In this document: piece by piece, positions 1-19,800 of the stretch
Numbering within the stretch: position 1 is the first letter of the stretch
Layout of the letters: each line of letters starts with the position of its first letter
Source: Klebsormidium nitens
Lineage: Eukaryota > Streptophyta > Klebsormidiophyceae > Klebsormidiales > Klebsormidiaceae
Reading direction: 5' to 3'
DNA length: 64,000 nucleotides
Assembly: GCA_000708835.1 (NCBI GenBank)
Contig: DF237061.1
Coordinates: 62,001-126,000, forward strand
Notes under the pieces: generated by a model
The model's database searches: none
Told to the model about the DNA's origin: nothing
The model's input: the letters and a program-made list of their open reading frames with translations, nothing else
Position numbers and translations under genes: made by a program

Positions 1-402
1 CTTTAAAAAGTTTGCATAGTGCCAGGTGGACGGTCAGCTCGCCGAAAGATGGTTTCTAGATAGACAGGTCCTTTGAAAAAGCAATCAAGCAGCCACTTTT
101 GTCAAGTCGAAGAGGTGTGGTTGGCCTTCTGTCTTCAAGTGTACTCTGGCCAAGTGGGCGTAAAGGGCCAGATCACAGTCGTCAAACTAGTCCTTTCATG
201 CCGTGTTCTTGAAGGATTTGCTTAATAGATCATTTGCAATGTAGTGATTCTGCGACAGCTCAAAGCTCCGATGTTGAGAGGAAGCAGCTGTCACTGGGTC
301 AGAAGATTTGCTGCTCTGCAGGTTGAGTTCCACAGGAGAAGCACTTTTGGTCACCTCCTCAAAGGATTGCAGTCACTGACTGTTTTGGCTCTTCTGATGC
401 AG

Positions 403-6934
<6,532 letters not shown>

Positions 6935-8660
6935 GCTTGCTGTTGACATTGACGCTTGTGCATTATGCTAAGTTCGGAAGCATTACTTGCTGAGATTAGA
7001 TGAGAGCGTATGAGGAGACTGTATTCGGATCCGTCCGGATGACATGGACACAGCTTCTTGCACATTGAGGGCGAACATTCTCGTCTTCGAATCCTCACAA
7101 TTATGAGAATATTCATAATAGATACTCACTTACAATTGGAGGCGTTGCCTGCCACGATCTGTTTTCTCGAAGCAAAGGTCGATAGCTATGCTTTGCGAAG
7201 CTAGTGCAGCATGTATCTATCGTTACGTGTCAGGCATCGTGCAAACAATAACAATCCAAGCGACCAACCGGCCATGGTCTAGCCGTCACAGCATGCCGGC
7301 CAATGAACTGGATAGGGCCGGGCCGTTGCATCGCATCATGCAAATCATTCAAAGACCTGTTAACATCACTGAATTCATGTGTATATGTCGAGCTAGTAGC
7401 TGCATGCTTGCATGATGCGTCGACAGATGATTCCTTTCTCGCGCGACTATATAGCTTCAACAATGCATGATGATCCGGTTGAACAAGCTCAATCGACCGT
7501 TTGACTGACCGCGGGCGGTCAGCGCCACCATGCCATGATGATCCATTCTGGCAACCACGCGGCGCCGTGGGGACAATAAGGATCAAGTGAGCTGAGGTGT
7601 CACGTGTTGACTTCACTTCAACTACTGGCGTATGCATGTGGACCATGCGGGCGGCAATTCAGTGACTGCTCCCCGTGCTCACCATGGCGCTTCAAGCTGG
7701 CCTGCAACGCCCGCTATAAGCTTGCCGCCAATTTGGAATCATTGAACTCGATTGTCTTTGAAACCACGAGCTGCAGTCCACCAAAGATCCGAAAGGCACG
7801 GCTGTCAAGCTCAATTTGAGGAAGCCTCCTCTCCAAGTAGTACCGATCTGTCTCCCATGCTGTTTGGTCTCCCCCTGCAAGGAGCTCAAAACCTTAAATT
7901 GGCGATTACGAACCCTAACCTTTGATGTGTTCATTTCTTGTACGTAGACATCAACGCATGCAACCGATGGAACGATTGGTCGACCGTACTAAACAGAGAC
8001 TCGTTTCATGTTTAGGTATTAGACGCCCCGGGCCTTCAAACGCAAACCCCAAACCCCAAACCCCCGCGCCGGCTTTACATGTAGTCACGTGGCCGTCGGA
8101 CGCGACTCCCCGGGCCGCGCTCGAGCTGACAACGCGCAGCCGCCTGGGACACTCGTGTACGTGAAACGCCAATGTTTCGGAGGCTGATAGAGAACCAACT
8201 TTTGAATCAACCAGTTGAACAAACGGCAGACAACGGTCAGCAAGCTAGGTACAGTAGAACACTTGCTTCCCATTTGGACGCTGCTCAATTGCCACAAAGG
8301 GCCCGGGTCTTTCTCGAGTCCTCATGGACTTGACGGCGCCTCACAAGCCCGCCATACAGCACCTCGAAACTAGGATTGAAAGGCTACAGGACAAGACAAA
8401 TCTCAGCCCGAGACTCAACGCTAAACAACTTCAAACAGGACCGCGAGCACGATAATGAGGTAGAGATCTTCCAAGCAGACTTCATCAACCCCCTCTGCAG
8501 CAGTATATACTCTCTGCGGGAGAAAATACTTTTGGGGAGCCCCTCAGATGTTCAGAGGAGTTCAAAGCAGCTAATCGGAAAGTCAACCACTTGAACAAGT
8601 GGCTAAAACTTGGCGCGCGAAGAAGCATTTTGAGCTAGACCCGTCTTTAAGGGATCTTTT
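6935..8660. other. Intergenic, no gene recognised
   Basis: This follows the Ca2+-ATPase stop codon. All six frames are broken and no conserved protein segment is seen. There are CATGC-rich stretches around 7270-7480 and a short run of AAACCCC units near 8045-8065. Fragments such as FELDPSLRDLLKF near 8620-8660 look protein-like but are in a different frame from the ORF that follows. Confidence 0.5.
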
Positions 8661-8666
8661 GAAGTT

Positions 8667-9008
8667 TTGTACAGGGGGGAGTCGCCCCAGGCACAGCATG
8701 CGCTCGAGCATTATCTGCGTACCTCCCTTTTGCCAGCTGTCGTTGTGCTGAAGAGAAGTCTGAGAGAGATTGACAGCTGTCTGGGCGTGTTGGAGAACAA
8801 ACCACAGCTTACGGAGCTGCGAAGACGCCGTTCTGCAAAGCTTACACAGACTGCGTATAAGGCGCACCTTGAACGCCGGGCACGTGCCGCAACGGTGATC
8901 CAGAGGCGCTTCTTGGAGTTCCTGTTCCGGCCGGGGGGGCAGCTCGCGCGGAAGGCGGTCAAGCGTTTGCGGGAAGCTGCAAAGGAGGGGAGCTCGTTAG
9001 AGCCGTAA
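8667..9008 (+). CDS. Small ORF with an IQ-like motif, possible gene or gene remnant
   Basis: The ORF encodes 113 aa, rich in Arg, Leu and Ala and probably helical. The segment AATVIQRRFLEFLF resembles an IQ calmodulin-binding motif (IQxxxRxxxxx). Third positions in the second half are GC-rich, as in the real exons of this window, which supports some coding history. Just upstream, in another frame, 8620-8660 reads FELDPSLRDLLKF, with a run of seven G between the two, so this may be the 3' part of a spliced gene or a frameshifted remnant. I do not recognise the protein. The start is simply the first ATG. It lies alone between two convergent genes. Confidence 0.3.
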   Translation: MYRGESPQAQHALEHYLRTSLLPAVVVLKRSLREIDSCLGVLENKPQLTELRRRRSAKLTQTAYKAHLERRARAATVIQRRFLEFLFRPGGQLARKAVKRLREAAKEGSSLEP

Positions 9009-10800
9009 AACATAAGCGCTTATTGCAGCTTGGAGGGCCTATAATATGATGGGATAGGACAAATCAAGAGTCATAATTAATCATAACAGCTGCAGATGGA
9101 TTTCCAATAGAGGTAACCAACTTTCGGTCATAAACTCAGTGTGGGCTGCATGTGCAAACGCTAGAGCCTTAATATTCACCGGCATATGACCATCCATTCG
9201 GACTGGCGGGATACCTTCCGACGCCTGCGTGAGTAAAAGTAAAGGAATGACGTATCCCCGTGTCATGAAGTCTCGAATGAACCTTAGCTTGCTAGACGGC
9301 TTCAGCTGGCATTTGATCCTTACCACGCACTAGGACAAGTTGTATCAGATTAAAGGTTCCGCCCATGTGGACTTGAGCCGTTTCACGGTGCAGCATGACA
9401 CCCTACAAATCGGATATTCCAGACGAACAAAGCTCTTGCATTAATATCAGCATGCTGTAGCAATGCTTAGGACGAAGCTAGGTCCTTTTTGCACTGCTCG
9501 TACTATACAGATTGCAATATCGTCATGATATTATGTCCTGACATCACATGTTTCTGAAAAGTCAAAGCCTCAAGCCCCAGCTCGTGGTCTCCGTAATACA
9601 AGTCACTATACACCACCCTCCTGGTTTTCGTATGCATGCATGCTGTTCAATCTAGCAGAAACTTGCATAGAACTGAGCGGACATTTCAGTATAGATTCGA
9701 GCCAGAAGCCTTGAAGAAGAAAATTATAATAAGCTAAACGGACCGCTTTCTAGGAAGACAGTTCCAGGGAAACAGCTACTAGAACGGGAAAATGCTTTAT
9801 AGTAAGAGTAGCCTGCCAAGTTGTCCCCTTTAACTTCCAACCATCAAGAATATGTACCAGGTCGTTTGCTTGAAACGATCAAACGTTTCCTTAATACATA
9901 CGTAGTCTGTTCTCCTTATGCAGGCCTTCTTTAAGGATTAAACATGAAGAAAGCTATTCGAATCCACTATACCCAAGGTTGTTGGCTCACAGATTCTCTG
10001 ATTTTTCGGCATCACAACTACCTTGCAAGCTTTGGCAAAGGCGAACTCAAGCTCCTCAACTCTACCCCTTTCCGGATCCAACTTAGACTCATATGTTTGT
10101 TCTTTCTAACATAAAAGAAGCTCAAACTGGACTGCAAAATGAGCCTCAAGACTCGTTGGGACGTCATCGAATTCGACGTGCTTCTTATTCTCAAGATGGC
10201 CGTCCCTTGAGTCTTCGCATCTGTGACAGCTTAGAAATCACAAATCCTATCAACACCTGAGCCCTCGAAACTCTCTGAAGAGGGCGGTTTTTGCAAAGGC
10301 TCTAGGCCTTTCAGCCAAAACAAAAAGACCGGACTCTGGTGGGTTTTGCGCGCGACGTTCTGGGGCGACTGCCAAGCCGGCGGTTCGGGCAGTCGGTCGC
10401 CGTTTGAGGTAGGCCCCCTCCGTCGCTTCAAGGGGTACAGTTGGTGGGGTAACCGATGCACGTCGGATTGCCATCGCTCAGGAAGGCGCCGCAAGTGGAC
10501 GGACTGCATCAAACAAGTCAATTCAAATTGGAATTGAAGTAAGCAGGGACTCGGAAGATCGAGATTGAATTCACATACCATGTATGGCAAGTCGGTTGAA
10601 CGAACAAGGTCATTCTTTTGACGGAGGTTTCTTGAGGGCTTCGCAATATGAAGCGGGTTTTCGAAACGAGCGTTCCTTTTGGCCGCTCCTCTCCTCCGCT
10701 ACCAGAATCCAGGTTTTAAGGTGAACGTCCTAAATCGCAACCGGTTCTTCATTCACCTGACTTTCAAAGCCACAAATCTTTCACAATCCGGTCGCCAGTC
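9009..10800. other. Intergenic, no gene recognised
   Basis: This is the 3' flank of the GH27 gene, which is read from the other strand. The only longer open frame (minus strand, 10231-10590) has low-complexity content and no recognisable domain. No RNA gene or clear repeat is seen. Confidence 0.45.
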
Positions 10801-13800
10801 TTACCAGCAGATGAAGAAATTGCCCCCGGAATCGTAGCAAGGGTTTGCGAGATTTGCGTTGCACGATGCTCCGTCACTGGATTTTGGATAAGGGTATGTG
10901 GTGCACATTCCCCCGGGGGGGCCTGAAGTGCCCGCCGGAGGCGAAGGCGTCGTAACCGGGGGGTTAGTAACCGGTGGGTTTGTGCCCGGGGAACTCGTAA
11001 CCGGGGGGTTTGTGGCCGGGGGGTTGCCCGCACAGTTGGTGGTGTCCCCCTGGCAAGTCGCGCTGTTCCCGTCGGCGCCGAAGGGGCCGCACGCAGTGGG
11101 GCTGCAAACGGAAACTCGCTCACGTCAGCGGGTCCTCATCTCTTATGATGATTTTGGAATAGGCACGCCGTCTTGAATCTCGCAATGGCCGACGAAATCA
11201 AAAGATAGCTTTTTTCCTCATTTCGCCCTCATTTTTATGACATGCCCAGAAATTCGTATCGGTGACTGTGCTGGTGTCTTCGCTTGCCGACTGCCAGATA
11301 GATACCGCACTTTTTGGGTTTGATGCAAAGTAGACGTGAAATGCGTCGTCGGCTTTCGGTGCTTTCCTCGTCGGCCGTCCCTGTCAGTGATAAAGAAACA
11401 ATCTTTGCTTTGAGAGTCACCTCGAGAGCGGACGTGGATCTCTTTACGTCCTTTCCCTCGACGGACAATGTGTCCAACAAGAAAAGCTGGCGATTTTGAG
11501 CGTTGTAATGCTGTTCTCGAGGTCCTCTGTTGGTTCGGTCTGCTTAAGATGCTTAGGTTGGCAAAATTTGTGGTCAAGTTTCAGCCGTGACTCTTGTTGC
11601 GATAATGCCCAGGACAGCTGATCTCGTCTCACGTTCACTCGTCGCCCGGCCTTCTGTAACACGAAAACTCCAACTTCTTACCAGCAAATAAGATTCGCGC
11701 CATTTGAGTCGTAGCACGGATTCACAGCCCCCGCGCCGCAGGCGCTTCCTGCAGCTAGCTTTGGACGGCTCGCGCCGCAAGGCGGGTTAGGGCCCGGGTT
11801 TGCGGGCGCAGGGGTCGGGTTAGGACCCGGGTTTGTGGGCGCGGGGGTAGGGTTAGGACCCGGGTTTGTGGGCGCGGGGGTGGGGTTAGGCGGAGCTGAA
11901 GTTGGAGTAGGGGGAGCGGGTGTCGGGTTAGGGGAACAAACCCCGGAGACACCGACGCAAGTGGGCGTTCCGTCCGATGCGAAGGGTCCGCAGGTCCCGG
12001 GGCTGCGGAAAACGGAAAGGATGTGAGAGTTTGAGTCTCTGTTTTGTTGGGAATCCGGAACCTTTCATGGTAGAAGGGAGAAAGCGAGGAAGGGGTTGTG
12101 GGCGATGGACTAAAGCCTTGCTTTAGAATTTTGCGGGACATGAGAAGATTGTGAGGGAGCCTGAAAATGAGATCAAAAACGAGCCATGATGGAGAGGATG
12201 CCACCAACAATATGCGCAGTTTCAGGGCATTCTCTATGACCAAGTCAAACGGTGAGAGGCACACACAAAATTCCCTGTTGGAAAGGGATCTAACGACGAG
12301 GCTAAAACGCAATGTGACAGCGTTTTGTGGCAAACAAGCAAAACGGAGGGAATACTAATTTCCAGCGCGTAAGTTTGGCAACTCGACTGACGAGACTACG
12401 CTTTCCCCTCCGCAGGAAGCAAGACTTCGTTCAGTCTTGAATGTCAATCCTTGCTCGACGCTAGGACCATATGATGAATACGGACATCAGGAAGAGTTAG
12501 TGAGAACCCACCAGCAAGTCAACTTTGACCCGTCACTTGCATAGCACGGATTGGGTGAGCCGCCGCTGCAAGTGCTCCCGGGGGATAGAATTGGCGGGCC
12601 GCAGGAGGGGGGTCCTGGAGTTGGGGACGGCGTTTTGGCCGGGGGGGCCGGCGTATTTGCGGGCGGGGCCGGCGTATCTGTGCACGTGCCGGGATAGCCT
12701 TGGCAGATGGGGCTGTAGCCGTCGGTGTCAAGGCCGCCGCACGCGCTTGGACTGCACAGCATTGACACCGCTTTTTAATGCTGGCGAAAGTTGTGGGTGC
12801 GTGTGTGTGCTTTGCTTGTCGCTGAAAGTTCGAGGTCGATCTAGATTGCAAGTTGCAAAGAGGACAAAGGAGGAAAAATGAGGGCCCATCGTTATTTGAG
12901 ACCACCTGAGATTTGCTGACTGAACCTATAAGGCCCATTGATCGCCACGCACCTTATCAGAACTGAAATCTTAAGCCGCTTCGGCGATCTCAGACATTGG
13001 AAATCGACGTGGCACAAGTTTTAGTTTTGAGGGAATAATCCCGTCCATGATGTGCGTCAGACTTATTTCATGTGCGTCAATCTCATTCAACTATGAGGAG
13101 GAGGTACTGAAGCGGGATAGCATGGACAGAGGTCCGAAACTTAAAAACATACGTTCCACACTCTACAAAACTCCGCATGAAGACGACGAAATCCACAGGC
13201 ATTGTTCCAGGCTCAAATAACTAGACCCAGAAATCCGAACTCCGGACTCGAGAGCAGAATTTCAGAGGAACCCAACAAGCCGAGGAGATAATAGCAAGCC
13301 AGAGCTGGAACGTTCGACTCCAAGAGAATCCCATATCAAATACAATAGAAAGAGGTTTTTGACACTCTCACCAGCAAATGGCCAACGACCCGGGCCCGCC
13401 TACCGTACCTGGCTGATTCTTCTGCGCATTCACCCAACAAATCTGCTCCGCTAACAGCACAATACAGATCAGATTTATCCTAAAGGTCCTCACCAGCAGA
13501 TGGCGAACGACCCGGGCCCGTCCGGCGAGTTGCACGGCTGCGGCATGGAAGGCGCCACGTCACCGCACTTCGTCAAGTACGGATACTTGAGGTACGGGTA
13601 GCTGGGACTGCACCCACTTATCGGGGGGGAAGAGCCAGGGTTGTAACTCCCGGACTGAATTGTAAGCACCAGGAGGACCGATTCGTGGGGTTGGAGGGAG
13701 AAGGGGCCGATGGAACCGGAGTACGTACCGGGCAGGTTTTGGTGCTGCAAGAGGAACGGAAGCAATGATTTGAGCTTTACCCGGCGCCTGTACACCTTTC

Positions 13801-16800
13801 TCTAATGGGGTTCAAACGTGCGGTGGCTAGAACGCGACGGATGAAACGAATTCGACCACGAAATGCAACGCTGTAATCTGCTGCAAGGCATATTGACCTA
13901 CTTCGAGCTGCAGAAGAGTTTTCGTCAGCCTTTCGCTCGTTGTTTTCCCCTTCGAAATTGGGCGTGATGGACACTTCTGAAATTGGGGATGATCAGCGTG
14001 AAGAGTAAAGGTGGAGCAATCAGAGGAAGTTGAGTCAAGCATTCATGAGGGTTCCTCGTAGTTGCCTTGACCAGACTCGATCTGTCACCATCTCAGAACC
14101 GTGTGTCAGTACACTGAATTCCTGCCGTAGTGATTGAAAATGATGCCTCTGAACGGCCTTTAGGCTCGATACCTCCAGTCTAGCTTTTTCTTTGTCGTCA
14201 TTTCAGACGACTGAATTCCGCAATCGCAGCGTGCCTCACACGGAACTCATCTCAACCCCTAAACCTGTCTTAACCCAACTTAAACTATCTTGACGCATCT
14301 TTTGGTCTTACCGCCCACAAGTCGCGTGCAGTGACGACAGTCCCTGGCGTCAGCCCGATGACAGTCCACGTGGCCGAAAAGCTGTCGGAGGAGCCGCCGT
14401 TCTCGTTAACCAGCGCCACAACCACCCGGTTACCGCTCAACGGGCCGGCCCAGATTTGGCGCTTGCCCGCGTAGTAAGTGCGGGACGCCTGAACCCCTAG
14501 AGAGTCTGTGCGGAACGAAGCAAAGACAGCTTTGGTCATATGATGTCAGTCAGTTCTAGAACGACTTCTTGGAAGTCTACGAAGATTGTTCAGGGGTAGT
14601 AAGCTTGACAAGGTCGTCACCAGTAACCGTGCCGATTCTGACAGGGGTAATTAAAATGATCCCGCCGAAACTTCAGGAACTGGGAAAGTCTAAATGTAAT
14701 ATCAACAGAGTCCTGTTAGAGCTCGACGTGAGGACAAAGTCATGGAAACAGGAATGGAGATGCAACAAGGATTGGAATAACGGAATCGCAATCTGTCTAC
14801 TGAATGGTTCGACCGCGAATCTGCAAACGATTGCTCACATCAAAAGCGAGGTCACACAGTCTGTTTATGACGCCAAAAACATTTCGAGCTTCGCCGCACT
14901 CACCTTGATTCACGGCGATCACTTCGGAGTTTGTGAGGATAGCCTGCCGCGTGGCGTCGATTGCAGCCAACTGGATGCTTATCATTAAAGGCGCCTGTAA
15001 GCGAAAAGTCGGATCCTCGGTTGTCTAGTCGTGAGCCAGACTAGACTGCAGCGTTCTTAAGACTCAGCGGCATTTCCAGACGACAGTTCATCCTGGGACG
15101 GGATGACTATCAGCCAGCCCCCAAACCTTCCAGCGAACTTAGCGCAGTGCGAGTAGCTCAATCGGTTTTAAATTTGGTCTCTGAAGCAATCTCCCAACAG
15201 AAAAGAGCTTTTGCAGTGCTTTCTCGATCTAATCCTTCATAACAATGGCATATGAAGACTGGGTTACGCTTTTGGGTTACCTTCATAATCGCCCAGATGC
15301 TCATTTGCGTCCTCTCGCCGACGTAGTCGGGGCTCCCGTCTGAGAGGCCCAGGCCGCCAACCACGAGATAATCGGGATCTGCAGTTTGAACAAAAGGGTT
15401 TGTCACAATCGAGTCCCTTTTCTCGTTGCTTTCGAGATTGAAGGTCTTGTGAATGGAGCGAGCTACGAAGGCATGGTGCATTGGAATCAGGCGCAAACTC
15501 ACTCCTCGTCGAAAACCCGAACCATGCAACCCTATTGCAGATGCTACGAGCAACACTGCTCGAGAAAGTCCCTTCAGTTTGGCATGGTTGTGGCTTGTTC
15601 TGGTCAGTTCCAAGCTTTTGACTTCAACGAAAAGCACATTCTCAAAAAGGGCGCGCGTGGCATTGGCCAACTCAATCACACGCGTACGCCTGAAGCAATA
15701 TATTGCTGCTCTTAAGTTGGCAAAGAGGGGTCAGTTTGGCCAATTGAAGGCTGATAGCACTCTCTTCGAGCCCGGCTTCCAAGCATTCTCGTGAAGTTTC
15801 GGTACGTACCGTTCCAGCCTTGACTTGGCCCGGCACACTGCGGGTACATGTTGTTCTGGTCCATGGTCTCAAAGACCCGGTTGATGTCGCCGTAAATGTC
15901 GTAGAACGTGCGCCAGCTGTTGGCGACCGAACCTCTCTGCGCAGGTTTGGGGGAACATTTGTCGATTCAGCAGAACGGAGAAGACCCGTTGAACATCCAG
16001 CCGTGCACAAGTTTCCTTTCTCTCAGTCTTCTACGTTGAGAGGACACTAGTGCCAGAATTCTGCCGCAAACTTGACGCAAAACACTTCCTTAGAAGGGAC
16101 AACTGTGAAACCACGGCGATGAATGGTCTGGACGCTTGAAGACCTTGGAGCCGCTGAGCCCGGCACAGGAAAGACGTTTCAGCTCTCTACTGATCGCAGC
16201 ACGGGATCTCATCGAAAAACATCTCAATTCTGGATCCTACTGTCTTATCATCGGTGATTCCCGGGTGAACTGCAGCCCAAATCTAAGTCGCCCACAAACT
16301 TTTTTGGCAAGTACGAACTATTCTTGTGAAACATGTCCGAACGGCACCAGTTGTTAGGGATTCGGTGGTTTAAGTCCGCCCGGGGGGCGAGCCACGTGCA
16401 TCGGATCAGTCGACACCTATTAATGACGCGTCGCCACAAAGGCACATGGGGCAAAGGTGGTCGGTCTTTCATCGACTCACGTCGCACGTGCTGGTTGGAT
16501 AGCCCCAGTACCCGGTTGAGTAGTAGATTGGGCGGCTCAGCGCCGCCAGTGCGTCTCGCATGATTTCGAACCTGCAAGAGAATCACAAAAATTGCGGCTT
16601 AGAAGATAAGAATCAAGTTGATATGTCAAACTGGGTCAGAGGCATGAAGGCGGGTGGTCAAACAAATAAAGACGTACAAAAGGAAGAAGCGATTTCAAGC
16701 CGCCTGTTTTTCGGAGCATATCATTGGGCCAGCGTCGAAACGCTGCATCCAACTTTGTTTGATTTGCTCGACAATCGCTTTCAAAGCTGCCCAGCTTTTG

Positions 16801-19800
16801 GAATGCGGAAGGGGAGGCTAAAAGGGTAAACCTTCATTAAGCGAAGTAGTCAACTACCAAACAGCTCCCGAAGTGCCCAACCAGCGAGACTCCTTCGGCA
16901 CGACGCGGACCGTCTTTGGGTGGCAGCAACAAAGGAACGAGGCAGAGTCGAAGTTGATGGAAGGAAAGACTGAAAAAATCGATCCTGTTACCATCATGGA
17001 TTGATCCCTGAATCAATCATGATAAGCGCAAGTTACACAACCTTCAGTCAGGATGCAGGTCCAGAATGGGTACGAGTGCGGAGCGGGTGAAAGTTTTGAC
17101 TTCAGCAGTTCAGTGCTGGCTTAATATTCGTAGTAAATCGAAAGTAATCATAAGTAGAGAGTGCTTTTACCGTGTCCTGATGGGCGCGACGTCTCCGCTC
17201 GCGCACGAGTCGTACTTGAGGTAGTCCACGGTAGCCGCCTGCAGGTAGCGCGCGTCGCGCGCCTCAAAGCCGAGGGATCCCTCGCGGCCCGCACACGTCA
17301 GCTGCCTGAAGGGTCAGACGAAAACGCAAACTTGAGTGCCTTACGTTTCCAGCTATAATCTTGACATAAACCAATTCTTATTTCAGAAAAATAAGGGGAC
17401 AAAAGGGGTGAATTATGCTTTGTAGGTCGATCAAGTTCTGCACCGAAGAAGAAAAAGTTGGAACGAAGTAGATTGAACGGCTCCATGTGGCTGCAGAAGG
17501 CGTGAAACGGCTGATAGGAAGTTGCTTGGCATTGTGATTCTGGTTCGTTGAAGATCTTCTCTACGAGGAGCGGTCGCGCTTCAGAATATTTTTGGGATCA
17601 TCTATAGCTCTTTAGAAGTCCAGTTCTGACTCCAAAGTATGTCGACCGCCAAAGAGTCAACGACTGCGGGTGATAGAGAATCAGTCAACTGCCTGGAAGC
17701 AATGAAGCGTACCCAGTATACGGCCAAAAATGCAGCAACTCATGGCCGTATGATCAACCGACCAGTCGTAGCCACGTCGGCTTCGATTTTTGCCAGAGTT
17801 CTGGAAGCGCAGGAAAGACTCGAAACCGCAAATTTTCAGACAGACTGCGGCTTGAGGGACTGGAGACCCTTGTCTTTTAGATTAGTTACATTATCAAATC
17901 ATATTTACCGGGACGAATAGGTTTAGTGTGGCTCTTTAAGGTGGGCACAGGTGCGGAGCAGGTATTGTTTGGGGTTGGGTTTCCAGTTTTTGCTTCGTTC
18001 TTATTACAACTCGAGCTTATCAGAAGTCAGTGTCAAGAGAATCATCTAGAGACCGTGTCTCACCCTGCGTCGAGGTAGAGCCCGAACTTGAGCCCTTTGC
18101 CGTGGATGTAGTTTCCAAGGGACAGCATCCCAGAAGGAAAGACGGACGGATCGTGTTGCAAGTCTCCGCTGGGGCTTCGGCCGACGGTGTTCCAGCCATC
18201 GTCTGTAAGAGAGGGAAATGCATTTCGAGCTTCCCTTCCAGAATAGCATCATTACATAAGATGCATACTTTGCTGAAGTAACAGAGTCAGCTTGGACATA
18301 CGAAACGCGTCACGAAAGTGTTCCAGCCCTCGTTTGTAGAAGAGGCAAACGCTCTCTTTCCGAAAGGTTTAGGTACAGCCAGTTTGAGATGAGTCAGTGT
18401 AATGGAAACGGGTGGCGTTAGTTGGGGGGTTGGGATGGGTCCGGGAGCGCGCAAGTTTCAGTCGTGGGTTTTCGTTTATTGCGTCCTCCCGGCTCCGTTT
18501 GTGTACCTCGACCTGGCTCAAAGTCAACCTAGAATCGAGACTTCATAAAAGGCCTTTGGAGGACCTCATCAAATAATAATGATTAATTAATCAAAGGACT
18601 TCATAAAAGGCCTTCTGAATCATGTCTGAATAGCATCGTCGAACAAGGAGCAAAGCCTGCTGAAGAGCCAGAGTCTTCACAGAATACGAATCCTGTCAGA
18701 ACAAGGAAGACGTACATGTAAACTTCGCACAACTTTTTTCCACGTTTTATTGCGGCACGCGTTCACCGATCATCAAACCCTCCAGTGAGATTTACCTTCG
18801 AGTCAATAAAGACGAGTCTCCCAGCAAGAGTAAACTCAAAAGGCTCTATTTTGAAAGCTCTATGTGTATTGCAAAAGAAAGAGGCGTCTAGCACAAACGA
18901 TTCGCCGATGTTTGATGATTAAGGGCACCTTTCAGTCGTTCCAAGCCGATGATATGAGTGGCGGGCTGTTCAATTATGTGGCAGCTCACCTATGTTGATG
19001 TAGACATAACCGGCATCTCTCAGACCGAGGGCTACAACTTGGTCCGCTGCAAACATGATGGTTGTTCAGTGAAAAGCGAGGTAACTGAGCAGAGATTTAC
19101 TCAGATAATCAAAGGTACTACCGTGAAAGTTGGTGTTGATCAATTGGTCCTGCTACAGCAGCTTTTTGGGCTCGAATGTATCGTGCACATGCATCTTTAG
19201 GTTCCGTTTCATGCCTTCTTTTCGTACGATTCTCTTTGATTAGAGCGTCCCGCAATCAGCTTCTCAAAGCGCTGCAGAAAAGCATGGCCAAATTCCAGGG
19301 CCGGTCGAGACCGACTTTGGAACCCATCAGTTTCGTAGAGGTCACCAGCAATTGGGGAGTCTTCCTTCATTCGACAGGCCTCGGGATTTTGATGAATGAG
19401 TTGGTTGCAAAAGCTGACTTCTTCCTCCACGGATTCTGAACAACACTCTTGCTTGTACCGTCGATTTCGGGGACATACGTGGAGCTTTGGCAATATGCCA
19501 AAGAAAACCCCTTCCCAAGAGACGACATCACACGACAACGGAGTGCCGTCAGCTTTTTGAATGCAGTCTCGAAAGATTTTGAGACCTTCTCGCTCGTGTG
19601 AAGCATCAGTAATTTGATGAACACTCCAGCATCTCGCACAGGACCGTCATCATTTTGATCTTTCTCACAAGGTACCAAGGGTCGTCAGTAGTGCTTTCAT
19701 TGCCTTACCAGCTTGTTCAAGGTCTTGCTCGTTGATGACTTCCACTGTACTTTTCCTGGATTTGAAGTCCATTGATCTGGCAGACGCTCGACTACCTCAA

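Noticed and set aside
11784-11890. Interstitial telomere sequence
   Set aside because: GGGTTAG recurs every 33 bp, not in direct tandem, and the units are in frame in an exon, so it is a coding minisatellite.
15133-15185. tRNA-like D-arm (GAGTAGCTCAATCGGTT)
   Set aside because: No anticodon arm or T arm with GTTCGAATC follows, so it is not a tRNA gene.
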